A stretch of DNA of 55,372 nucleotides from positions 1 to 55,372 of the forward strand of contig DCVK01000040.1 of the NCBI GenBank assembly GCA_002335385.1. The letters are read 5' to 3'. The notes under the pieces were generated by a model. It did no database searches and was not told where the DNA came from. It saw only the letters and a list, made by a program, of their open reading frames with translations. Made by a program: the position numbers and the translations under genes. Position 1 is the stretch's first letter, and the number at the start of each line of letters is the position of its first letter. Source of the stretch: Candidatus Aminicenantes bacterium UBA2190 (GTDB lineage: Bacteria > Acidobacteriota > Aminicenantia > UBA2199). Of the stretch, positions 50,488 to 55,372 are shown piece by piece.

Positions 50488-51468
50488 ATGGCATTCAACC
50501 TGAAAGGAAGACATTTTCTGTCCATGAAGGACAACACCCCCGAGGAGATCGATTTCCTCCTGCAGCTCTCCATCAAGCTGAAACAGGACAAGTACGCCGG
50601 ATTGCGCGGCAGAAACCTGGAGGGGAAGAACATCGCCCTGATATTCGAAAAGCCGTCGACGCGCACCCGCTGCGCCTTCGTCGTGGCCTGCGTCGACGAG
50701 GGCGCCCATCCCGAATACCTGGGCAAGGACGACATCCAGCTTGGGAAAAAGGAGACGGTCAAGGACACGGCTCGCGTATTGGGCCGCATGTTCGACGGCA
50801 TCCAGTTCCGCGGCTTTCAGCACGAGACGGTGGAGGGCCTGGCGCAGTGGGCCGGCGTGCCGGTCTGGAACGGGTTGACAGACCTCTACCATCCCACCCA
50901 GGTCCTGGCCGATTTCATGACCGTGCTCGAGGTCAAGGGCCGGCTCAAGGGCATCACTTTCGCCTATGTCGGCGACGGCCGCAACAACATGGCCAACTCG
51001 CTGATGATCGGCGCCGCCAAGATGGGCATGGACTTCCGCATCGTGGCCCCGAAGTCGCTCTTTCCGGCCGGGGAATTGGTCACCGAATGCAACGAGTTCG
51101 CCCGGGAGCGAAGCGCCCGCATCCTGGTTACCGATGATATCGCCGCCGGCGTCAAGGGCGCCGACGTCATCTACACCGACGTCTGGGCCTCGATGGGCGA
51201 GGAAGAACAGATCCCCGAGCGCATCCGGCTGCTCAAGCCCTTCCAGGTCAACCGTTCCCTGTTCGACAAGACGGGCAACCCCGATTGCACATTCCTGCAC
51301 TGCCTCCCCGCCTTCCATACCACGGAGACGAAGCTGGCCGCCCAGTTCCCCGACATCTGCGAGGTCAGCGACGAGATCTTCGAAAGCAGGCATTCGCAGG
51401 TTTTCCCCCAGGCCGAGAACCGCGTCCATACGATCAAGGCGGTCATGGTGGCGACCTTAGGCAAATAG
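50488..51468 (+). CDS. argF: Ornithine carbamoyltransferase
   Basis: A 326-residue transcarbamoylase that makes citrulline from ornithine and carbamoyl phosphate, or runs in reverse in the arginine deiminase pathway. Carbamoyl-phosphate loop STRTR is at 57-61, with HPTQ in LYHPTQVLADF and the ornithine-binding HCLPAFH near the C terminus. The wording around DDIQLGKKETVKDTARVLGRMFDGI is closer to ArcB/ArgF long-type enzymes than to acetylornithine transcarbamylases. No other arginine gene is adjacent, so biosynthetic and catabolic roles cannot be separated. ATG at 50488 has a TGGAGG site. Confidence 0.92.
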   Translation: MAFNLKGRHFLSMKDNTPEEIDFLLQLSIKLKQDKYAGLRGRNLEGKNIALIFEKPSTRTRCAFVVACVDEGAHPEYLGKDDIQLGKKETVKDTARVLGRMFDGIQFRGFQHETVEGLAQWAGVPVWNGLTDLYHPTQVLADFMTVLEVKGRLKGITFAYVGDGRNNMANSLMIGAAKMGMDFRIVAPKSLFPAGELVTECNEFARERSARILVTDDIAAGVKGADVIYTDVWASMGEEEQIPERIRLLKPFQVNRSLFDKTGNPDCTFLHCLPAFHTTETKLAAQFPDICEVSDEIFESRHSQVFPQAENRVHTIKAVMVATLGK

Positions 51469-51982
51469 CTAAGCCTCAAGGATAGTAAGGTTCGAAGTTC
51501 GACGTTCGAAGTTCGATGTTTGGCGTAAGAGGATTGTGCGAACTCGGTTGACGGTTCACGGTAGACGGTTGACGGTTTTCCAGGAAGAGAAGAAGTAATA
51601 GTAAGACTAAAATTCCAAGCTCCAAGCACCAAATTCCAAACAAATCCCAAATCCCAAATTCCAATTTCCAAAACGAAAGCATCTTGAAATGGCATTTTCT
51701 TTGTTTGGGTCAAAGTCCCCGCAAGGGGATTTGGTCATTGGAATTTGGAATTTGTTTGTTATTTGGAATTTGGGATTTGGAATTTAATTCCGATGAATCC
51801 CTAATGCTTCCGCCTTTCACCTTAAGCCTTACACCCTGCGCCCTACGCCGATTACCTTTCCTTCTTCCGTCCCAGCCTTGCACTCTACGCCTTACGCCCA
51901 ATGCCGATTTCTGGAAGCTCTTCAACTTGGAACGTGGAACTTGGAACGTGGAACCTGGTACGTGGAACCTCTGGCTTCGCAG
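51469..51982. repeat. 514-bp intergenic repeat mosaic
   Basis: No gene. In order: GTTCGAA octamers (51489-51520), GACGGTT octamers (51548-51577), the AATTCCAA left arm (51609-51675), an insert with a TCCCCGCAAGGGGA hairpin, the AATTTGG right arm (51730-51787), CTTACGCC words (51826-51905) and GGAACGTGGAACTT words (51928-51968). It is the longest mosaic in the window. Confidence 0.8.
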
Positions 51983-53041
51983 CTAGATCTTGTGCGGCGT
52001 GGGCTGGCGCAGGCGGATGACGGATTTCTCGTCCCCGAAGACGCAAAGGCAGTTCTTGCCGGCGCTCTTGCCGGCATACATGGCGCGATCGGCCTTGGCC
52101 ACCAGGTCCAGGGCGTCCCCGGCATTCTCGGGGAACGAGGCGATGCCGATGGTCACGCTGATGGGGCCGATCTCCTTGAACTCCGGCGAGCTGAACTCGT
52201 GCAGGCTGATGGAGTGCATGATGCGCCGCCCGACCACCACCGCGGCCTTCTCGGAGATCTCGGGCAGTATGACGGTGAATTCGTCGCCGCCGTAACGGGC
52301 GACGAAATCGAAGCCGCGCACCTCGTCCCGCAGCAGCGAGGCGATCTTGATCAGCACCATGTCGCCGATCAGGTGGCCGAAGCGGTCGTTGGTCCTCTTG
52401 AAGTCGTCGATATCGATCATCAGCAGCGTCAGCGGCCGGTGGTAGCGCTTCTGGCGGTCGATCTCCAGCCGCAGCACGTGGTTGAAATGGCGGTAATTGC
52501 CGATCTGGGTCAGGCCGTCGCTGTTGGAAAGGTCCTTGTAATACTCCCTTTCCCGGGCCATCTGGCGCAGCGCCGCCGTCTCGAGCACGCGGTTGACGAT
52601 CAGCATGACGTGGTCGAATTTCAGGGGCTTGGTGATGAAATCGGTGGCCCCGGCCTTCATCGACTCCACGGCGTACTCGATCGAGGCGAAGCCGGTCATG
52701 ACCAGCAGCGGGACGTCTTTTCCCGCCTCGCGGATGGCTTTGATCAGCGCGATGCCGTCCATCTTGGGCATGACCAGGTCGGAGATCACCAGGTCGAAAT
52801 CGTCCGCGGCGATGCGCTCCATGGCCTGGGCGCCGCCGTCCACTGCCGTCACCGTGAAATCGTGGAATTCCAGGAAATCCTTCAGCGCTTCGCGCACGGT
52901 ATCGTCGTCGTCGACGACCAGGATCTTCCTGGCCAGCGGCGCGCTGGAGCCGGGACGAGGTGAGGTCTCGGGACGGGCCCGGTCTTCTTCCTCAGTCACT
53001 GGGACACCCTGTTCCGGGGAACGTGCCCTGTCCAAAAACAA
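51983..53041 (-). CDS. Response-regulator diguanylate cyclase
   Basis: A 352-residue protein that makes the second messenger c-di-GMP. A receiver domain (phospho-acceptor Asp in LVISDLVMPKMDG) precedes a short coiled linker and a GGDEF domain with the intact signature RYGGDEF. An inhibitory-site RxxD (RGFD) sits five residues ahead of it, so product inhibition is likely. The TTG at 53041 is chosen because GGAGGAAGGAG ends 5 bases upstream; the ATG at 53071 overlaps the -10 box and so would not be on the message. No cognate kinase is nearby. Confidence 0.9.
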   Translation of the reverse strand: MFLDRARSPEQGVPVTEEEDRARPETSPRPGSSAPLARKILVVDDDDTVREALKDFLEFHDFTVTAVDGGAQAMERIAADDFDLVISDLVMPKMDGIALIKAIREAGKDVPLLVMTGFASIEYAVESMKAGATDFITKPLKFDHVMLIVNRVLETAALRQMAREREYYKDLSNSDGLTQIGNYRHFNHVLRLEIDRQKRYHRPLTLLMIDIDDFKRTNDRFGHLIGDMVLIKIASLLRDEVRGFDFVARYGGDEFTVILPEISEKAAVVVGRRIMHSISLHEFSSPEFKEIGPISVTIGIASFPENAGDALDLVAKADRAMYAGKSAGKNCLCVFGDEKSVIRLRQPTPHKI

Positions 53042-53069
53042 CCATGCTCCTTCCTCCGCCGTTGATCCC

Positions 53070-53097
53070 ATTGTAAAGAATATTTTTTTATTTTCAA
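53070..53097 (-). promoter_or_regulatory. Promoter of the diguanylate cyclase gene
   Basis: Read leftward: TTGAAA (53097-53092), 16 bases, TACAAT (53075-53070). The -10 overlaps an ATG, which shifts the real start downstream to the TTG with a strong ribosome site. Confidence 0.65.
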
Positions 53098-53121
53098 TAC
53101 CGGTGCCAGGGAAAGGGAAAA

Positions 53122-53835
53122 TTATTCTCCCGGCCCTGTCCCCGACTCGCGGATGAAGCCCTGCAGGCCGTGAGCGGAGAGCTTTTTAAGAACCTGCCCG
53201 CAGGCGGCCGGGTCCAACGGCGGCGAGATCAGCTTGAAAAGGCCGTCCTCGGAGGCGACGCGGAAGCCCAGGCCGGGAAAGATCTCCTCCAGGGTCAGGA
53301 GCAGTTCCTCGGCGTTCTCCCGGACCGCGAAGGCGCCGGCCTGGACGAAGCCGCCCCGCACCCCTTCCGCCTCCCAGGCGGCGGCGCCGACCCCTTGGGC
53401 CTGCTGCGGCTGGCCGCCCCGGCGCAGCACGCGCAGATTGACCGCGGCCGTGCCTTTCTCGGCCATTTCCAGGCGCTGCGCCGCCTTCAGGGACAAATCG
53501 ATGATCCGCCCCTTGAGGAACGGCCCGCGATCATTGATGCGCACCAGCACGCGCCGGCCGTTCTCCAGGTTCTCCACTTCCACCAGGGTGTGAAACGGCA
53601 GCTCCGGGTGGGCCGCGGTCAGCTTGCGCATGTCGTAGATCTCGCCGTTGGCGGTGGCCCGGCCTTGAAAATCATCGCCGTACCACGAGGCGACGCCGGT
53701 TTGGAAGACGCCGCCGCCCGCGGGAGCGGCCAGGGCCGGTGCGAGAACGGGCCCGGCCGCCGCGCGGGGAGAACGGGCGCAGGCGGCCAGGGAAAGGAGC
53801 AGGGCGCAGGCGGCCAGGGACGGGAGTGCCTTCAT
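53122..53835 (-). CDS. rlpA: RlpA-family lipoprotein (septal peptidoglycan hydrolase)
   Basis: A 237-residue outer-membrane lipoprotein (lipobox SLAAC, Cys19). The double-psi barrel carries VASWYGDDFQGRATANGE, with the GxxTANGE-type active-site segment and catalytic-like Asp in RINDRGPF. A SPOR-type region (about 160-230) fits septum targeting to denuded glycan. RlpA proteins are lytic transglycosylases or structural relatives. The ATG is 7 bases after a perfect TATAAT (TGA-extended), so it is probably leaderless. Divergent from pilT, sharing a 72-base intergenic region. Confidence 0.92.
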   Translation of the reverse strand: MKALPSLAACALLLSLAACARSPRAAAGPVLAPALAAPAGGGVFQTGVASWYGDDFQGRATANGEIYDMRKLTAAHPELPFHTLVEVENLENGRRVLVRINDRGPFLKGRIIDLSLKAAQRLEMAEKGTAAVNLRVLRRGGQPQQAQGVGAAAWEAEGVRGGFVQAGAFAVRENAEELLLTLEEIFPGLGFRVASEDGLFKLISPPLDPAACGQVLKKLSAHGLQGFIRESGTGPGE

Positions 53836-53842
53836 GTCCGCA

Positions 53843-53851
53843 ATTATATCA
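53843..53851 (-). promoter_or_regulatory. Extended -10 promoter of rlpA, leaderless
   Basis: Read leftward, TGA-TATAAT ends 7 bases before the ATG at 53835. The -35 region is weak. It lies back to back with the pilT promoter. Confidence 0.7.
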
Positions 53852-53856
53852 TTTTC

Positions 53857-53886
53857 TTGTAAGTCGGTCGCCGGCTGTTGTATAAT
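53857..53886 (+). promoter_or_regulatory. Promoter of pilT
   Basis: TTGTAA (53857-53862), 18 bases, TATAAT (53881-53886). A GGAGGAG site then precedes the ATG at 53908, so unlike rlpA this gene has a normal leader. Confidence 0.65.
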
Positions 53887-53907
53887 GGGGCGACGGAGGA
53901 GCGGAAA

Positions 53908-55095
53908 ATGAACATTGACGATTTGCTGAAGATCAGCGTGGAAAGGACGGCATCGGACCTGCACCTGAAGGTGGGCAACCACCCGGTGATCCGCATCAAC
54001 GGCTCCCTGCACCCCCTGGTGGAGCTGAAGCGCCTGATGCCCGAGGACACCATTGCCATGGCATTCGCCATGATGAACAGCGAGCAGAAGGACCGCTTCA
54101 AGCGCGACCATGAGATCGACATGGCCTACAGCATCCCCGGCCTGGGCCGCTTCCGCTGCAACGTCTTCTACCAGCGGGGGGCGGTGGGCATGGTGCTGCG
54201 CGTCATCCCCACCCAGATCAAGAGCATCTCCGACCTGAACCTGCCGATGGTCCTGGAAAAGATCTCCCAGGAGATGCGCGGTTTGGTGCTGGTCACCGGC
54301 ACCACCGGCAGCGGCAAGTCCACCTCCCTGGCGGCCATGATCGACTACATCAACATCCACCGCGTCGAGCATATCGTCACCATCGAGGACCCGATCGAGT
54401 ACCTGCACCGCGACAAGAAGAGCATCATCAACCAGCGCGAGGTGGGCTCGGATACCAACGACTTCGCCAAGGCCCTGCGCAGCGCCCTGCGCCAGGACCC
54501 CGACGTCATCCTCGTCGGCGAAATGCGCGATCTGGAGACCATCGAGACCGCCCTGCTGGCCGCCGAGACCGGCCACCTGGTCCTGTCCACCCTGCACACC
54601 CTCGACGCCCCCGAAACGGTCAACCGCATCATCTCCATGTTCCCTCCCCACCACCAGAAGCAGATCCGCATCCAGCTGGCCTCGGTCCTCAAGGCCATCA
54701 TCTCCATGAGGCTGCTGCCGCGCTCCGATGACAAGGGCCGCGTGCCGGCCGTGGAGATCCTGATCAACACGCCGTTCATCCAGGACTGCATCGTCACCCA
54801 GGAAAAAACCAAGCTGATCAAGGAGGCCATCTCCCAGGGCATCTCGCAGTACGGCATGCAGACGTTCGACCAATCGCTCTACTACCTGTACCAGAGGAAC
54901 TTCATCTCCTTCGACGAGGCGCTGAAATGGGCCAGCAACCCCGACGAGTTCAAGCTCAAGAAGATCGGCGTGCAGAGCGCCAAGGACATGTCCATGGAAG
55001 AGATGGAGCGGCGCATGTCGGAAATCGGCGGCGGCGCCCCGGACCAGATGCCGGAGGACACCACTCGCGACCATCACCTGCTGGAACTCGACTGA
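53908..55095 (+). CDS. pilT: Type IV pilus twitching motility ATPase PilT
   Basis: A 395-residue hexameric ATPase that powers retraction of type IV pili. The N-terminal PAS-like domain begins SDLHLKVGNHPVIRINGSL. Walker A GTTGSGKST is at 131-139, followed by the Asp box TIEDPIEY, Walker B VILVGEMRDLETI and the His box TGHLVLSTLHT. The AIRNLIR-type retraction signature is recognisable as KLIKEAISQGISQYGMQTFDQSL. ATG at 53908 has a GGAGGAG site. Its stop shares a base with the alaS start (TGATG). No other pilus gene is in the window. Confidence 0.96.
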   Translation: MNIDDLLKISVERTASDLHLKVGNHPVIRINGSLHPLVELKRLMPEDTIAMAFAMMNSEQKDRFKRDHEIDMAYSIPGLGRFRCNVFYQRGAVGMVLRVIPTQIKSISDLNLPMVLEKISQEMRGLVLVTGTTGSGKSTSLAAMIDYINIHRVEHIVTIEDPIEYLHRDKKSIINQREVGSDTNDFAKALRSALRQDPDVILVGEMRDLETIETALLAAETGHLVLSTLHTLDAPETVNRIISMFPPHHQKQIRIQLASVLKAIISMRLLPRSDDKGRVPAVEILINTPFIQDCIVTQEKTKLIKEAISQGISQYGMQTFDQSLYYLYQRNFISFDEALKWASNPDEFKLKKIGVQSAKDMSMEEMERRMSEIGGGAPDQMPEDTTRDHHLLELD

Positions 55096-55372
55096 TGATC
55101 GCCAACGCCGAGATCCGCCGCGTCTTCTACGATTATTTCCAGAGACAGGGGCACCGGCGCGTCCTCTCCTCGCCGCTGGTCCCGGCCAAGGACCCCACCC
55201 TACTCTTCACCAACGCCGGCATGAACCAGTTCAAGGGCGTCTTCCTGCAGGAGGAGAAGCGCGACTACCGCCGCGCCGTCACCATCCAGAAGTGCATGCG
55301 CGTCTCGGGCAAGCACAACGACTTCGACGAGGTCGGCCGCACCGACTTCCACCACACCTTCTTCGAGATGCT
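55095..55372 (+). CDS. alaS: Alanyl-tRNA synthetase, N-terminal part (runs off the window)
   Basis: The first 92 codons of a class II alanyl-tRNA synthetase: LFTNAGMNQFKGVFL and the motif TIQKCMRVSGKHNDFDEVGRTDFHHTFFEML, which are the strongly conserved AlaS motif 1-2 region. ATG overlaps the pilT stop as TGATG, so translation is coupled. The gene continues beyond base 55372. Confidence 0.95.
   Translation, partial: MIANAEIRRVFYDYFQRQGHRRVLSSPLVPAKDPTLLFTNAGMNQFKGVFLQEEKRDYRRAVTIQKCMRVSGKHNDFDEVGRTDFHHTFFEM

Noticed and set aside
51480..51970. CRISPR array
   Set aside because: Repeats are 7-10 base degenerate words without uniform repeats or spacers, and no cas gene is present.
53042..53071. 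ATG at 53071 as start of the diguanylate cyclase
   Set aside because: It overlaps the TACAAT -10 box, whereas TTG at 53041 has a strong GGAGGAAGGAG site.

Overview
The window is a 55.4 kb stretch of GC-rich (about two-thirds GC) chromosome from a diderm bacterium. MltA, RlpA with a SPOR region, an Omp85/D15-type barrel, other outer-membrane barrels and PilT all imply an outer membrane. Gene content, the many secreted Ig-like, PKD and protease proteins, and long palindromic intergenic repeats built from 7-8 base words fit an uncultured Acidobacteriota-like lineage such as Candidatus Aminicenantes. That placement is an inference; no rRNA is present to confirm it.

Layout. 0.2-6.1 kb: mltA, then a leftward run of BaiN/HI0933 flavoprotein, thiD, a phosphoglycerate dehydrogenase with Lys in place of the catalytic His, and an acyl-adenylating enzyme. 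6.3-11.3 kb: an IMPACT-family protein, an AmmeMemoRadiSam pair (Memo-AMMECR1 fusion plus radical SAM enzyme, both with export signals) and a 5S-type carboxyltransferase. 11.6-13.1 kb: a saccharopine-dehydrogenase-like gene and tRNA-Thr(CGT). 13.06-17.37 kb: a small lower-GC island bounded by the tRNA 3' end and a 26-bp exact copy of it. 17.4-21.3 kb: two barrels, a truncated TetR gene with a palindromic operator, and a secreted beta-propeller protein. 21.5-29.05 kb: a tightly coupled leftward operon encoding a 1,674-residue secreted protein with both subtilisin and gingipain domains, a PqqD protein, a SPASM radical SAM enzyme, a 57-residue Cys-containing peptide and an HPr-kinase-like protein. 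This looks like a new RiPP-type system and is the most interesting part of the window. 29.3-35.1 kb: a secreted papain-family protease and a neighbour sharing its C-terminal domains, a thioredoxin and a DUF3943 protein. 35.3-39.05 kb: split NAD synthetase (glutaminase plus NadE), rsmI and an Omp85-type barrel. 39.4-41.2 kb: RNase P RNA overlapping an NtrC-type regulator. 41.2-46.4 kb: a PKD-repeat lipoprotein and a TldE/TldD pair. 46.8-51.5 kb: sulfotransferase, DUF3467 protein, DUF2156 and GNAT proteins, a secreted Ig-like protein and ornithine carbamoyltransferase. 52-55.4 kb: response-regulator diguanylate cyclase, rlpA diverging from pilT, and the start of alaS.

Two themes recur. First, many genes have a good -10 box (often an extended TGn form) ending only 5-10 bases before the start codon and no Shine-Dalgarno sequence, implying leaderless transcripts; genes inside operons use normal Shine-Dalgarno sites or ATGA-type overlaps. 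Second, intergenic spaces carry nested palindromes assembled from several degenerate word families (AATTTGG, GTTCGAA, GACGCGT, GACGTCTA, GACGGTT), with at least five copies of the AATTTGG element.
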